Below, piece after piece: positions 52,075 through 61,156 of a stretch of DNA of 64,000 nt (position 1 is the first letter of the stretch; every line of letters begins with the position of its first letter). The notes beneath the pieces were generated by a model, which searched no databases, was not told the DNA's origin, and saw nothing but the letters and a program-made list of their open reading frames with translations. Location: contig NZ_CP062167.1 of assembly GCF_014844055.1 (NCBI RefSeq), positions 3,633,501 to 3,697,500 of the forward strand, given 5' to 3'. The DNA comes from Aureimonas sp. OT7. Its GTDB lineage: Bacteria; Pseudomonadota; Alphaproteobacteria; Rhizobiales; Rhizobiaceae. A program made the position numbers and the translations under genes.

Positions 52075-53271
52075 ATGTCCACCCCATCCGCAAACAAGAT
52101 CCTGCCGCTGGCCGCGGGGCTGCTGACGGCCGTCATCGCCTTCTCGTCCAGCTTTTCGGTCATTGTCCAGGGGCTTCGCGGCGTCGGCGCGACACCGGCG
52201 CAGGCAGCCTCCGGACTGCTTGCGCTGTCGGTCGCCATGGGGCTGTGCAGCATCGTCTATTCCTGGCGCACGCGCATGCCGGTCTCCATTGCCTGGTCGA
52301 CACCCGGCGCGGCCTTCCTGGCCATCGCCGGAGTGCCCGAGGGCGGTTTCGCGGCGGCCGTCGGCGCTTTCCTGATCACCGGCGCGCTCATCATCCTCAC
52401 CGGGCTCATACGCCCTCTCGGCCGCTGGATCACCGCCATCCCCCGTTCGCTGGCCAGCGCCATGCTGGCGGGCATCCTGTTCGACCTGTGCGTCGCCCCC
52501 GTTCGGGCCCTGGCCGGGATGCCGCTCCAGGCCGGCCTCATCATCGCGACATTCGTCCTGGTCGGCCTGTGGCGCAGGATCGCGGCCGTCCCCATCGCGG
52601 CGCTGGTCACGATCCTTCTGGTCGTTCTCGGGCCGGGAGCGGCAAGCCTGCCGGGCGCCGCGGACATCGCCGGGGCGGTCTTCACCATGCCGCAGTTCCA
52701 TCTTTCGGCGATCATCGGCATCGCCCTGCCGCTCTATGTCATCACCATGGCATCGCAGAACGTGCCGGGCCTGGCGATCATAAAGCTCAACGGCTACGAC
52801 CCCGCACCCGGCCCGATCTTCGTCACCACCGGTGCCGCAACCATGATGACGGCGCCGTTCGGCGGCTGCGCCATCAACCTGGCGGCGATCACCGCTGCGC
52901 TGTGCGCCGGGCCCGAGGCAGGGCCCAACAAGGCTTTGCGCTATCTGTCCGGCATTTCCTCCGGTGTCGCCTATATCGTCTTCGGCCTCGCGGCAGGCTG
53001 GATCGTCGCCTTTGCCGAGCATGCGCCTCTGCTGATCGGCGCGATTGCCGGGCTGGCCCTCCTGGGCGCTTTCGCGGCCTCCGTGCAGGGTGCGATGGAG
53101 GATGCCGGCGAGCGGGAGGCCGCCGCCATCTGCTTTGTCGTCGCAGCGTCCGGCAACGCCTTCTTCGGCGTCAGCGCCGCCTTCTGGGGCCTTGTCGCCG
53201 GGGCGGCGATCCTGTTGCTGAAGCGTGCCGTCTCCGGCCGGCCGCGTTACAGCACCGGCGCGGACAGATAG
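52075..53271 (+). CDS. BenE/YdcO family transporter
   Basis: A 398-residue membrane protein with about twelve helices. Family motifs are AIAFSSSFSVIVQGLRGVGATPAQAASGLLALSVAMG, MPVSIAWSTPGAAFLA, LPLYVITMASQNVPGLAIIKLNGYDP and TAPFGGCAINLAAITAALCAGPEAG. BenE homologues are proton-coupled importers for benzoate in some bacteria; YdcO is less understood. No benzoate genes are near, so the substrate is left open. GAGG lies 12 bases before the ATG. It overlaps the convergent hypothetical gene by 25 bases. Confidence 0.9.
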   Translation: MSTPSANKILPLAAGLLTAVIAFSSSFSVIVQGLRGVGATPAQAASGLLALSVAMGLCSIVYSWRTRMPVSIAWSTPGAAFLAIAGVPEGGFAAAVGAFLITGALIILTGLIRPLGRWITAIPRSLASAMLAGILFDLCVAPVRALAGMPLQAGLIIATFVLVGLWRRIAAVPIAALVTILLVVLGPGAASLPGAADIAGAVFTMPQFHLSAIIGIALPLYVITMASQNVPGLAIIKLNGYDPAPGPIFVTTGAATMMTAPFGGCAINLAAITAALCAGPEAGPNKALRYLSGISSGVAYIVFGLAAGWIVAFAEHAPLLIGAIAGLALLGAFAASVQGAMEDAGEREAAAICFVVAASGNAFFGVSAAFWGLVAGAAILLLKRAVSGRPRYSTGADR

Positions 53272-53861
53272 GTCGATAGTCCGACGAGCGCACCTGCGCC
53301 CAGCACGGAACCGATCAACAGCCAGGCCGCTGCCATCATGAGGCCGGTGCGGTCCTTGGGGGCGGGCGTCGCCGCTTCATCCTGGAAATCGGATGCGGCG
53401 ATGACGAGCTTTCCGCCCTCGCCGCGCGCGGCGACCCTGTCGGACAGCGCCATGGCGCGATCCCGCTCGACCATGCGCTCGGCCACATATTCGGTGACCG
53501 CATCCACCATGCGCTGCACATCGGTGGATTCGGCCAGTGTCACCCGGCCAAGCCGCGTTTCCCGCATGAAGCGATAGGTTGTGCGGTCTCGCGCCATGGA
53601 GATATGCGCGGTGCCGTCCACCCAGTAGCGGGGCTGCGGCCCTTCCGACAGGGTGAAGTCGAAGAGATCGTCCGTCGGTGGCACCGCGTCGGCCACTTCG
53701 CGCATCTCGTCGGCCAGGCTGCCGAGCCGCGCCTTTTCGGCCTCGCGGATATCGACGACGATGTCGGACCGCTGCGCCGCGGCGATCTTGGCCGCCCGTA
53801 CGGCGTCCGCAAGTCTGCGCGAGCCCTTGGCAACCGCGATATCGTGTTTCAGCTCGGCCAT
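53247..53861 (-). CDS. Hypothetical C-terminally anchored protein
   Basis: A 204-residue protein. The N-terminal half is helical and charged (LADAVRAAKIAAAQRSDIVVDIREAEKARLGSLADEMREVADAV). The middle has a beta-like patch (RYWVDGTAHISMARDRTTYRF) and VQRMVDAVTEYVAERMVERD. A single hydrophobic helix (MMAAAWLLIGSVLGAGALVGL) near residues 178-198 precedes a short tail. It is likely a tail-anchored inner-membrane protein. I recognise no named domain. GGAG precedes the ATG at 53861 by 8 bases. It ends inside the BenE gene's 3' end. Confidence 0.72.
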   Translation of the reverse strand: MAELKHDIAVAKGSRRLADAVRAAKIAAAQRSDIVVDIREAEKARLGSLADEMREVADAVPPTDDLFDFTLSEGPQPRYWVDGTAHISMARDRTTYRFMRETRLGRVTLAESTDVQRMVDAVTEYVAERMVERDRAMALSDRVAARGEGGKLVIAASDFQDEAATPAPKDRTGLMMAAAWLLIGSVLGAGALVGLSTYLSAPVL

Positions 53862-53916
53862 GTCGCAACTCCGATGCATTCCGCATTTCGGAGGGCATTA
53901 GACACCGACGCTCGTT

Positions 53917-53955
53917 AAAAAAGTGCGACGGCGCACCTGTCGGGCGCGCCGTCGC
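53917..53955 (-). terminator. Rho-independent terminator after leuA
   Basis: On the minus strand, GCGACGGCGC at 53955-53946 and GCGCCGTCGC at 53934-53925 form a perfect 10-bp stem. The U-run is the A6 tract at 53917-53922. It begins 9 bases past the leuA stop and ends that transcript before the downstream hypothetical gene. Confidence 0.92.
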
Positions 53956-53963
53956 CATGCGGA

Positions 53964-55685
53964 TCAGGCTGCCTTCGCTGCCTCCAGCGCGACGATGGCG
54001 CGGTTTGCGGCGGCCACGATGGCCTTCAGGGATGCGGCAACGATGTTATGGTCGATGCCCGCGCCGAAGACGCGTCCGCCGGGATACTCGATCTCCATGT
54101 AGGAGATTGCCGTCGCGTTGGAGCCACGCTGCAACGAGTGTTCCGAATAGTCGGCGACGGACATGTCGATGCCCGTATGGCGCGACAGGGCATCGATGAA
54201 GCCGTCGATCGGCCCGGTGCCGCGCCCTTCGATGCGGACTTCCTTGTTGCCGTCGCGGATCACCGCCTCGACCAGCCGGTCGGTTCGCGAGCCGCCATCG
54301 GACCGGGTCATGTGCTCGACGAAGGACAGGGGTGCGCCCGGCTGGTCGACATAGGTCTCGAGGAACTGTTCGTAGATGCGGCGCACGGGCAGTTCCTTGC
54401 CCTCCATGTCCGTGATGCGCTGGATCTCCTCGCGGAACTCGATCTGCAGGTTGCGCGGCAGGTTGAGGCCGTAATCCGCCTGCAGGACATAGGCGATGCC
54501 GCCCTTGCCCGACTGGCTGTTGATCCGGATGATGGCCTCGTAGCTGCGGCCGACATCCTTGGGATCGATCGGCAGATAGGGCACTTCCCACAGCGGCGTG
54601 TTGGCCGCCTTCGCCGCCTTCATTCCCTTGTTGATGGCGTCCTGGTGCGAGCCGGAGAAGGCCGTGTAGACCAGTTCGCCGACATAGGGATGCCGCTCGG
54701 GAATGCGAAGCTGGTTGCAGTATTCGTAGACATCCTTGATGCGGTTGATGTCCGATACGTCCAGTTCCGGGTCGACGCCCTGCGTGAACATGTTCAGCGC
54801 CAGCGTGACGATGTCCACATTGCCCGTGCGCTCGCCATTGCCGAACAGGGTTCCCTCGACGCGGTCGGCGCCGGCCATCAGGCCCAGCTCGGTGGCGGCG
54901 ATGGCGGTGCCGCGGTCGTTGTGCGGATGCAGCGACAGGATGATCGCCTCGCGATTGTCGAGGTTCCGGCTCATCCATTCGATCTGGTCGGCATGAATAT
55001 TGGGCGTCGACATTTCGACCGTTGCCGGCAGGTTGAGGATCAACCGGTTCTCGGGCGTCGGCTGCAGGATCTCGGTGACGGCGTTGCAGATCTCCAGCGC
55101 GAATTCCAGCTCCGTCCCGGTAAAGCTTTCCGGCGAGTACTGGAAGCGGAAGCCGCCGCCGGCCTTGTCCGCCATCTCGCCGATCATCCTGGCGGCATCG
55201 ACGGCGATCTGCTTGATGCCGGCCCTGTCCTTCTGGAACACGACGCGGCGCTGCAACTCGCTGGTGGAGTTGTAGAAGTGGACGATGGGATGACGCGCGC
55301 CCTCGAGCGCCTCGAAGGTGCGGGCGATCAGTTCGGGCCGGCATTGCACCAGCACCTGCAGCGATACGTCGTCGCCCACGCCGCCCTCTTCCACCGCCCA
55401 GCGGGTAAAGTCGAAATCGGTCTGCGACGCGGACGGGAAACCGATCTCGATTTCCTTGAAGTTCATGTCCTTGAGCAGCGCGAACATGCGCGCCTTGCGG
55501 TCGTGGCCCATGGGGTCGACGAGCGCCTGGTTGCCGTCGCGCAGGTCCACCGAGCACCAGATGGGTGCGGTCTCTATGCGCCGCGACGGCCACTGCCGAT
55601 CGCGCAGGTCGACAGGCGGATAGGGCTGATATTTCTCGGCGGCACGGGTCATGACTGGCCGGCTCGTGCGGGCGGTATGTGACAT
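53964..55685 (-). CDS. leuA: 2-isopropylmalate synthase
   Basis: A 573-residue enzyme of the long LeuA2 type. It condenses acetyl-CoA with 2-oxoisovalerate in the first step specific to leucine synthesis. The N-terminal HMGL-like barrel has CSVDLRDGNQALVDPM with metal and substrate residues, EIEIGFPSASQTDF, LSLHPHNDRGTAIAATELGL and GTLFGNGERTGNVDIVTLA. The C-terminal LeuA dimer/regulatory domain (about 440-573) has GAPLSFVEHMTRSDGGSRTDRLVEA and AISYMEIEYPGGRVFGAGIDHN, the site of leucine feedback inhibition in the family. GAGG lies 8 bases before the ATG. The leader 135 bases upstream is leucine-rich. Confidence 0.95.
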   Translation of the reverse strand: MSHTARTSRPVMTRAAEKYQPYPPVDLRDRQWPSRRIETAPIWCSVDLRDGNQALVDPMGHDRKARMFALLKDMNFKEIEIGFPSASQTDFDFTRWAVEEGGVGDDVSLQVLVQCRPELIARTFEALEGARHPIVHFYNSTSELQRRVVFQKDRAGIKQIAVDAARMIGEMADKAGGGFRFQYSPESFTGTELEFALEICNAVTEILQPTPENRLILNLPATVEMSTPNIHADQIEWMSRNLDNREAIILSLHPHNDRGTAIAATELGLMAGADRVEGTLFGNGERTGNVDIVTLALNMFTQGVDPELDVSDINRIKDVYEYCNQLRIPERHPYVGELVYTAFSGSHQDAINKGMKAAKAANTPLWEVPYLPIDPKDVGRSYEAIIRINSQSGKGGIAYVLQADYGLNLPRNLQIEFREEIQRITDMEGKELPVRRIYEQFLETYVDQPGAPLSFVEHMTRSDGGSRTDRLVEAVIRDGNKEVRIEGRGTGPIDGFIDALSRHTGIDMSVADYSEHSLQRGSNATAISYMEIEYPGGRVFGAGIDHNIVAASLKAIVAAANRAIVALEAAKAA

Positions 55686-55820
55686 GTTTCTTGCCTCTTC
55701 AATGGCTGCCGGGCCGGCGATCCTCCGTGCCGGCGGGAGCCTGTCGGATTGATGTTCCAGATTTTCCGAGGGGGACGTCTACGTCCATCGAACGCCGGCT
55801 CCGACCGCCGGGCGTCCCTC
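55686..55820 (-). promoter_or_regulatory. leuA 5' leader with alternative stem candidates
   Basis: The 135 bases between the leader-peptide stop and leuA contain several self-pairing blocks. GGACGT and ACGTCC are at 55773-55778 and 55781-55786. GCCGGC occurs twice, at 55713-55718 and 55729-55734, with a 10-base loop. GAGGG just after the leader stop is complementary to CCCTC in the transcript near 55768-55772. No clear U-run is seen, so the switching mechanism (transcription or translation) is undecided. Confidence 0.5.
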
Positions 55821-55910
55821 TCAACGGGCCCGACGACCGCTGCTAAGGAGAAGAAGAAGGCCAAGACGGGCAGACGCGAAAATGCCGGCGTTGCCGCCAG
55901 AGCTTTCCAT
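55821..55910 (-). CDS. leuL: leu leader peptide (leucine attenuation peptide)
   Basis: The 29-codon frame starts with ATG at 55910 and ends with TGA at 55821. It encodes MESSGGNAGIFASARLG followed by LLLLL and SSGRRAR. The five Leu codons (CTT CTT CTT CTC CTT) are consecutive, with a sixth Leu (CTT) one codon earlier, 6 of 29 in all. Such a run just ahead of a leucine-biosynthesis gene is the signature of attenuation by ribosome stalling at low charged tRNA-Leu. It lies 78 bases past the CDF gene stop, where its promoter must be, and 135 bases before leuA. The ribosome-binding site is weak. The gene name is mine by analogy. Confidence 0.82.
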   Translation of the reverse strand: MESSGGNAGIFASARLGLLLLLSSGRRAR

Positions 55911-55988
55911 TCCGTGTGCCGCGTGAATCGTCATGGCTGCAAATTGCTTCGCCTCCGGCGCAAAAGCAAGCCCCTTGTGGTTATGCTT

Positions 55989-56885
55989 TCACAGGACGGG
56001 CACGCCGGTCTGCTTCGCCTCTTCCTCGGGCTCGACATGGATCAGCACGCGCGCCGCCGGGAAGCCTTCCTGCAGTGCATCCTCGATCCGGTCGCAGATC
56101 GCATGGGACACGCCCACCGTCATCGTGCTGGGCACCACCATGTGGAATTCGATGAAGAAGGCAGGCCCTGCGTGGCGCGTCTTGAGGTCGTGGACCTCCA
56201 GGGCGCCGTCGGCCTGCTGCGAGATGATATCGCGAACCAGGTCCAGTTCCTGCGGGTCCATGGCCTGGTCCATCAGGCCCGACAGGGACGAGGTGACGAC
56301 CTTTACGCCTTCGCGCAGGATGTTCAACGCCACCAGCGCGGCCATCAGCGGGTCGAGGACGTGCCAGCCCGTCGTCACCGCCAGGAGAAGGCCCCCGAGC
56401 ACGCCCACCGAGGTGAACACGTCGGCCATGATGTGCCGCCCGTCGGCCAGAAGCGCGGGTGACCGGCGCGCCTTGCCCTGCCGCAGCAGGAAAAGGGCCC
56501 AGAAGCCGTTGATCGCCGTCGCGACCGCGTTGATGGCCATGCCCTTGAACGGCGTATCCAGCGTCCGCGGCTCCAGATAGGCGCCCCATGCCTCGCGCAG
56601 GATCAGCAGCGCGGCGACGGTGATGAGAACACCTTCGAGGACCGCCGAGAAATATTCAGCCTTGTGGTGTCCGAAGGGATGGTCGGCGTCGGCCGGGCGC
56701 GCGGAGACGTTGATGGCCCACAGCGCCGCCAGGCTGGCCACCACGTTGACGACCGATTCCAGCGCGTCCGAATACAGCGCGACGGAGCCGGTCACCAGAA
56801 AGGCGATATATTTCAACCCCAACACCACCACGGCGACGACGATCGTCGCCATCGCGATGTGGTTGGCGGTTCTCAGTTGCACCAC
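55989..56885 (-). CDS. Cation diffusion facilitator family transporter
   Basis: A 298-residue metal efflux protein with about six helices and a C-terminal cytoplasmic metal-chaperone-like domain (about 205-290). Metal-site motifs are VALYSDALESVVNVVAS, DADHPFGHHKAEYFSA and LADGRHIMADVFTS. The C-terminal segment HDLKTRHAGPAFFIEFHMVV has His residues for metal binding. Zinc, iron or cobalt are possible cargoes. The start is GTG at 56885 with GGGAGGG 7 bases upstream. It lies 16 bases downstream of trpE(G) and may share its transcript. Confidence 0.9.
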   Translation of the reverse strand: MVQLRTANHIAMATIVVAVVVLGLKYIAFLVTGSVALYSDALESVVNVVASLAALWAINVSARPADADHPFGHHKAEYFSAVLEGVLITVAALLILREAWGAYLEPRTLDTPFKGMAINAVATAINGFWALFLLRQGKARRSPALLADGRHIMADVFTSVGVLGGLLLAVTTGWHVLDPLMAALVALNILREGVKVVTSSLSGLMDQAMDPQELDLVRDIISQQADGALEVHDLKTRHAGPAFFIEFHMVVPSTMTVGVSHAICDRIEDALQEGFPAARVLIHVEPEEEAKQTGVPVL

Positions 56886-56901
56886 GCCGACGCCCTCCCG
56901 C

Positions 56902-59091
56902 TTACGCAGCCTTGACCCTGACCTTGCGCGGCAGGTTGGCGACGATATTCTCGATCATGCGCATCCCGGCTTCGCCGCCGAGGCTCATGATGCTTTCGGG
57001 ATGGAACTGCACCGCCGCCACCGGCTCGCTGCGATGCTCGAACGCCATGACGACGCCGTCGTCCGTTTCTGCCGTCACGTCGAAATCGCGCGGCAGGCGC
57101 ACCGGGTCCGCGAAGATCGAGTGATAGCGCCCCACCGTCACTTCCGAAGGCAGCCCCTCGAAAATCACGCCCGGCCGGTTGACGCGAATGCGCGAGGGCT
57201 TGCCATGGACGGGAACGTGAAGGGTGCGCAGCGTACCGCCATAGGCTTCCGCAAGGGCCTGCAGCCCGAGGCAGACTCCGAAGATCGGCAGGCCGCGCCG
57301 GCGCGACGCGTCGATGGTGGCGCGGCAATCGAAATCGGCCGGGTTGCCCGGCCCGGGCGAAAGCACCACGAGGTCGGGTTGCACCCGGTCGAAGATCTCG
57401 GCGGGCACGGGCGTGCGCACGGTCGTCACCTCCGCGCCCGTCTGCCTGATGTAGTTTGCCAGCGTGTGGACGAAGCTGTCCTCGTGGTCCACCAGAAGGA
57501 CGCGGACGCCCTTGCCCACCGGTTCGCGTACCGCCTCTTCGGGGTGCACCGCGTCGGCCCCGGCCTCGCGGATCGCCGCCAGGAAGGCGGATGCCTTCAA
57601 CTCGGTCTCGGCCTCTTCCTCTTCCGGGTTGGAATCGTAGAGAAGGGTGGCTCCGGCGCGCACCTCGGCAATGCCGTTGCGCAGGCGGATGGTGCGCAGC
57701 GTCAGTCCGGTGTTCATGTCGCCATTGAAGTGCATCATGCCCACCGCGCCGCCATACCAGGCGCGCGGGCTCTTCTCGTGGCTTTCGATGAAGCGCATGG
57801 CCCACAGCTTGGGGGCGCCCGTCACCGTCACGGCCCAGGCGTGCGACAGGAAAGCGTCCATCGCGTCCATGCCGTCGCGCAGGCGCCCTTCGATGTGGTC
57901 AACCGTATGGATCAGCCGCGAATACATCTCGATCTGCCGCCGCCCGATGACGCGGACCGAACCCGGCTCGCAGACGCGGCTCTTGTCGTTGCGGTCGACA
58001 TCGGAACACATGGTGAGTTCCGACTCGTCCTTGCGCGAATTGAGCAGTTTGAGGATCTGCTCGGAATCGGAGATCGCATCCTCGCCGCGGCGGATCGTGC
58101 CCGAGATCGGGCACGTCTCCACCCTGCGCCCGCTGACGCGCACGAACATTTCCGGGCTGGCGCCGATCAGGAACTCGTTGTCGCCGAGATTGATGAAGAA
58201 CGAGTAGGGCGACGGGTTGATCGCCTTCAGCCGGCGCGACACGGCGGATGGCGCCGTCCTGCACTCTTCGTAGAAGGTCTGGCCCGGCACGACCTCGAAG
58301 AGGTCGCCGCGCATGAACTTCTCCTTGGCGCGGCGCACCAGCCGCGCATACTCGCCGGGCTCGTGGTCGCCGCGCGCGGGCGCCGCTTCGGCGGCGCGGT
58401 AGGGCGCCTCGGGGCCGCCGCCGGGCAGGCCTTCCGTGGTCAGGCCGTCCCTGGAGAACTCGAAACTGTCGATATAGGCCGTCGCGGAGTAATGGTCCGC
58501 CGTGTGCACCTCGTCCGGCAGGAACAGCACAAGGTCGCGCTGGTCGTCCGGCCGGGCCAGATGCTGCGTCACCGGGTCGAACTGGAAGGCGAGATCGTAG
58601 CCGAAGGCCCCGTAGAGCCCGAGGTCGCCGTTCTCGTGCGACTTGAAAAGCTGCACGATCAGCCGCAGCACCGAAAAGACGGTCGGCATGCGCGAACGCT
58701 CTTCCTCGGTGAAGGCGCGGTCGGGTTCCTTGACCGTCAGGCTCACGCGTCCGCCGTCACGCGTCATGGCGGCGATATCGGCATTGCCGTCGATCGCCTG
58801 GTGGATCAGGCTCACCAGCACCTCGCCGCGCGGGTTCAGCGCCTCGATCAGCATCCGGCGGCCGCTGGCCGTGATGACGACCGGCGGATCCACGATCGCC
58901 GTGTCCCAGCGCGTATAGCGGCCGGGATACTCATAGTTGGACGAGAAGACGGCGCCGCGCCGTGTATCCAGCCGGTCGATCACCGGGTCGATCGCGCCGG
59001 CATACTCGATCGGCCGGCGCCTGCGGGTGATGGTGACGCCGCCTTCCGTCACGTAGCTCTCAGTACCGTCGGACTGACTATCCAGGCTCAT
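56902..59091 (-). CDS. trpE(G): Anthranilate synthase, fused TrpE-TrpG
   Basis: A 729-residue fusion of component I (about 1-515) and glutamine amidotransferase component II (about 530-729). It converts chorismate and glutamine to anthranilate. TrpE parts include [53 protein letters not shown] and [15 protein letters not shown]. The TrpG part has [18 protein letters not shown], nucleophile Cys in [16 protein letters not shown], and [10 protein letters not shown]. The fusion is typical of Rhizobiales. The ATG at 59091 fits family length; the upstream open frame is the attenuator. Expression is controlled by the trpL leader. Confidence 0.96.
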   Translation of the reverse strand: MSLDSQSDGTESYVTEGGVTITRRRRPIEYAGAIDPVIDRLDTRRGAVFSSNYEYPGRYTRWDTAIVDPPVVITASGRRMLIEALNPRGEVLVSLIHQAIDGNADIAAMTRDGGRVSLTVKEPDRAFTEEERSRMPTVFSVLRLIVQLFKSHENGDLGLYGAFGYDLAFQFDPVTQHLARPDDQRDLVLFLPDEVHTADHYSATAYIDSFEFSRDGLTTEGLPGGGPEAPYRAAEAAPARGDHEPGEYARLVRRAKEKFMRGDLFEVVPGQTFYEECRTAPSAVSRRLKAINPSPYSFFINLGDNEFLIGASPEMFVRVSGRRVETCPISGTIRRGEDAISDSEQILKLLNSRKDESELTMCSDVDRNDKSRVCEPGSVRVIGRRQIEMYSRLIHTVDHIEGRLRDGMDAMDAFLSHAWAVTVTGAPKLWAMRFIESHEKSPRAWYGGAVGMMHFNGDMNTGLTLRTIRLRNGIAEVRAGATLLYDSNPEEEEAETELKASAFLAAIREAGADAVHPEEAVREPVGKGVRVLLVDHEDSFVHTLANYIRQTGAEVTTVRTPVPAEIFDRVQPDLVVLSPGPGNPADFDCRATIDASRRRGLPIFGVCLGLQALAEAYGGTLRTLHVPVHGKPSRIRVNRPGVIFEGLPSEVTVGRYHSIFADPVRLPRDFDVTAETDDGVVMAFEHRSEPVAAVQFHPESIMSLGGEAGMRMIENIVANLPRKVRVKAA

Positions 59092-59134
59092 CCTCGCCTT
59101 CCCTTCGCAATAAGCCTCGGCGGCGGCACAAACG

Positions 59135-59163
59135 AAAAAGGCCGCCGGTTTCCCGAGGCGGCC
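59135..59163 (-). terminator. trp attenuator terminator
   Basis: On the minus strand, GGCCGCC (59163-59157) and GGCGGCC (59146-59140) form a perfect 7-bp stem around a 10-base loop, followed by five U residues (59139-59135). The first arm can instead pair with an identical GGCGGCC (59198-59192) two bases after the trpL stop, forming an antiterminator. This is the classic mutually exclusive pair of a Trp attenuator. Confidence 0.93.
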
Positions 59164-59199
59164 CATCTGATCGAACACACGAATGGTCGTCGGCCGCCG

Positions 59200-59247
59200 T
59201 TAGCGAGCCTGCCACCAAAGCCTGTCGTTCGTGCACATCATGGTCAT
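59200..59247 (-). CDS. trpL: trp operon leader peptide
   Basis: The 15-codon frame reads MTMMCTNDRLWWQAR and ends in TAA. It has the tandem Trp codons and the -WWxAR-type end of rhizobial trpL peptides. Ribosome stalling on these codons when Trp-tRNA is scarce would free segment 59198-59192 to make the antiterminator. Three in-frame ATGs (59247, 59241, 59238) are possible starts. No ribosome-binding site is visible; rhizobial trpL messages can be leaderless. Weak TTGCGC and TAACGC boxes 17 bases apart lie just upstream. Confidence 0.88.
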   Translation of the reverse strand: MTMMCTNDRLWWQAR

Positions 59248-59334
59248 GGGCAAAGCGTTAGCGCCTGCCGGCCCGGCGCGCAAACGAAAAACGATGCGCG
59301 CCCGAACTTGCCTTTGCTTTGCAACTCCAGGTCT

Positions 59335-61014
59335 TCAGGAGAGGCCTTCTATAAGGCCGTCCAGGCCCAGCGAGATATGTTCCGCGGCCGGGATGCGCGG
59401 CAGCCCCGGCATGGTCAGTATATCGCCGCATATGACGACCACGAACCCCGCGCCGGCCGACAGCCGCACCTCGCGGATATGGACGATATGCCCCTCCGGC
59501 GCCCCGATCAGCGCTGGATCGGTCGAGAAGGAGTAAGGCGTCTTGGCAAGGCAGACCGGCAGATGGCCGAAGCCGGCCGCCTCGATCCGCTCCAGTTCCT
59601 TCATGACCTGCGGCTCGGCCGTCACCGCCTTGCCGCGATAGATGCGGCGCACCACGGTCTCGACCTTGTCGATCAGGCTGAGCTCGTCGGCATAGATCGG
59701 CGCGAAGTCGGCGGTGCCGCCATCGGCCAGCGCCGCCACCTTTTCAGCCAGCTCCAGGATGCCGGAAGACCCCTCGGCCCAATGCCGGCAGACGACGGCC
59801 TCCACCCCCATCCGCGCCACATACGCCTTGAGGGCCTCCAGCTCGGCCGCGGTATCGGTTCCGAAATGGTTGATCGCCACGATGACCGGCACGCCGAAGC
59901 CGCGCACATTCTCGATGTGCCGGCCCAGATTGGCGGCGCCCTTGCGCAGCGCCTCGATATTCTCGCTCGCCAGGGCCGACCTGGCGACGCCGCCATTCAT
60001 CTTCAGGGCGCGCACGGTTGCCACGATCACCGTCGCGTCGGGGCGCAAGCCCGCCATGCGGCACTTGATGTCGAAGAATTTCTCCGCGCCGAGATCGGCA
60101 CCGAAGCCGGCCTCGGTGACGACGTAGTCGGCCAGCTTCAGCGCCGCCTTGGTGGCCACCACGGAGTTGCAGCCATGGGCGATATTGGCAAAGGGGCCGC
60201 CATGCACGAAGGCGGGGTTGTTCTCCAGCGTCTGGACGAGGTTGGGTAGCATCGCATCGCGCAGCAGCGCCGCCATCGCCCCCCTCGCCTTCAGGTCGGC
60301 GGCCGTGACGGCACTTCGGTCGGGGCGGTAGCCCACCACGATGCGGCCAAGCCGCGCCTCCAGATCGGCGATGTCGGAGGCCAGGCACACGATGGCCATG
60401 ATTTCCGATGCGACGGTGATGTCGAAGCCGGTTTCGCGCGGCATGCCGTTGGACGGCCCGCCGAGGGATACGACAATGTCGCGCAGCGCACGGTCGTTCA
60501 TGTCCACCACGCGGCGCCAGACGACCCGGCGCGGATCGAGCCCCAGCGCATTGCCCCAGTGGATGTGATTGTCCACCATGGCCGCCAGAAGATTGTGCGC
60601 CGAGGTGATGGCGTGGAAATCGCCGGTGAAATGCAGATTGATGTCTTCCATCGGCACCACCTGCGCCCGTCCGCCGCCCGCCGCGCCGCCCTTCTGGCCG
60701 AAGCAGGGGCCAAGCGAGGGCTCGCGCAGGCAGATGGCGGCCCTGCGGCCGATGGCATTGAGCCCGTCGCCGAGGCCCACCGTCGTCGTTGTCTTGCCCT
60801 CTCCGGCCGGTGTGGGGTTGATCGCCGTCACCAGTATGAGCCGGCCGTCGGGACGGTCCGACAGGCCATCCAGAAACGCGCGCTCCACCTTGGCCTTGTC
60901 GCGCCCGTAGGGCACCAGCGCCGCGTCCGGTATGTCCAGGCGCGCCGCCACCTCGGCGATCGGCAGCTTTGAGGCCGCCCGCGATATGTCGATATCGGAT
61001 GGAAATGCGGTCAC
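59335..61014 (-). CDS. fhs: Formate-tetrahydrofolate ligase
   Basis: A 559-residue enzyme that makes 10-formyl-THF from formate, THF and ATP. Motifs are [24 protein letters not shown] (P-loop near residue 66), [62 protein letters not shown] and the C-terminal [11 protein letters not shown]. The start is GTG at 61014 with AGGGGA upstream. With folD and purU in this window, it completes interconversion of formate and C1-folates. It is divergent from choW. Confidence 0.95.
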   Translation of the reverse strand: MTAFPSDIDISRAASKLPIAEVAARLDIPDAALVPYGRDKAKVERAFLDGLSDRPDGRLILVTAINPTPAGEGKTTTTVGLGDGLNAIGRRAAICLREPSLGPCFGQKGGAAGGGRAQVVPMEDINLHFTGDFHAITSAHNLLAAMVDNHIHWGNALGLDPRRVVWRRVVDMNDRALRDIVVSLGGPSNGMPRETGFDITVASEIMAIVCLASDIADLEARLGRIVVGYRPDRSAVTAADLKARGAMAALLRDAMLPNLVQTLENNPAFVHGGPFANIAHGCNSVVATKAALKLADYVVTEAGFGADLGAEKFFDIKCRMAGLRPDATVIVATVRALKMNGGVARSALASENIEALRKGAANLGRHIENVRGFGVPVIVAINHFGTDTAAELEALKAYVARMGVEAVVCRHWAEGSSGILELAEKVAALADGGTADFAPIYADELSLIDKVETVVRRIYRGKAVTAEPQVMKELERIEAAGFGHLPVCLAKTPYSFSTDPALIGAPEGHIVHIREVRLSAGAGFVVVICGDILTMPGLPRIPAAEHISLGLDGLIEGLS

Positions 61015-61117
61015 GTCGAATCCCCTCGAAGGTCGGGCCCTGTCGCTTTGCGGCGCACCATAATGGCCGGGCGCCGCCGCGCCAACCGCTGGACAAAAAA
61101 CCTGCCTGCCGTAGGTT

Positions 61118-61139
61118 TGTCACATTCCGGAATGGGACA
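61118..61139. promoter_or_regulatory. 22-bp near-perfect palindrome upstream of choW
   Basis: The core CATTCCGGAATG (61123-61134) is a perfect 12-bp palindrome. It is flanked by a single mismatch and then by TGTC on the left and GACA on the right, giving 10 of 11 pairs. It ends 17 bases before the choW start codon, at the edge of the ribosome-binding region, in the 142-base gap shared with fhs. It is a strong operator candidate for a dimeric regulator, which is not in this window. Confidence 0.6.
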
Positions 61140-61156
61140 GAGAGGTCAAAGACCCC

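Noticed and set aside
55649..55864. A 71-codon frame ahead of leuA
   Set aside because: It overlaps the leuA start in another frame and lacks family features; the 29-codon Leu-run leader in the same region explains it.
59092..59178. Upstream extension of trpE(G)
   Set aside because: The extra codons are the attenuator terminator stem; TrpE family length is met from the ATG at 59091.
56620..60249. A 1209-codon + strand open frame spanning trpE(G) and its leader
   Set aside because: It overlaps several verified genes and the trp attenuator on the opposite strand and has no family motifs.
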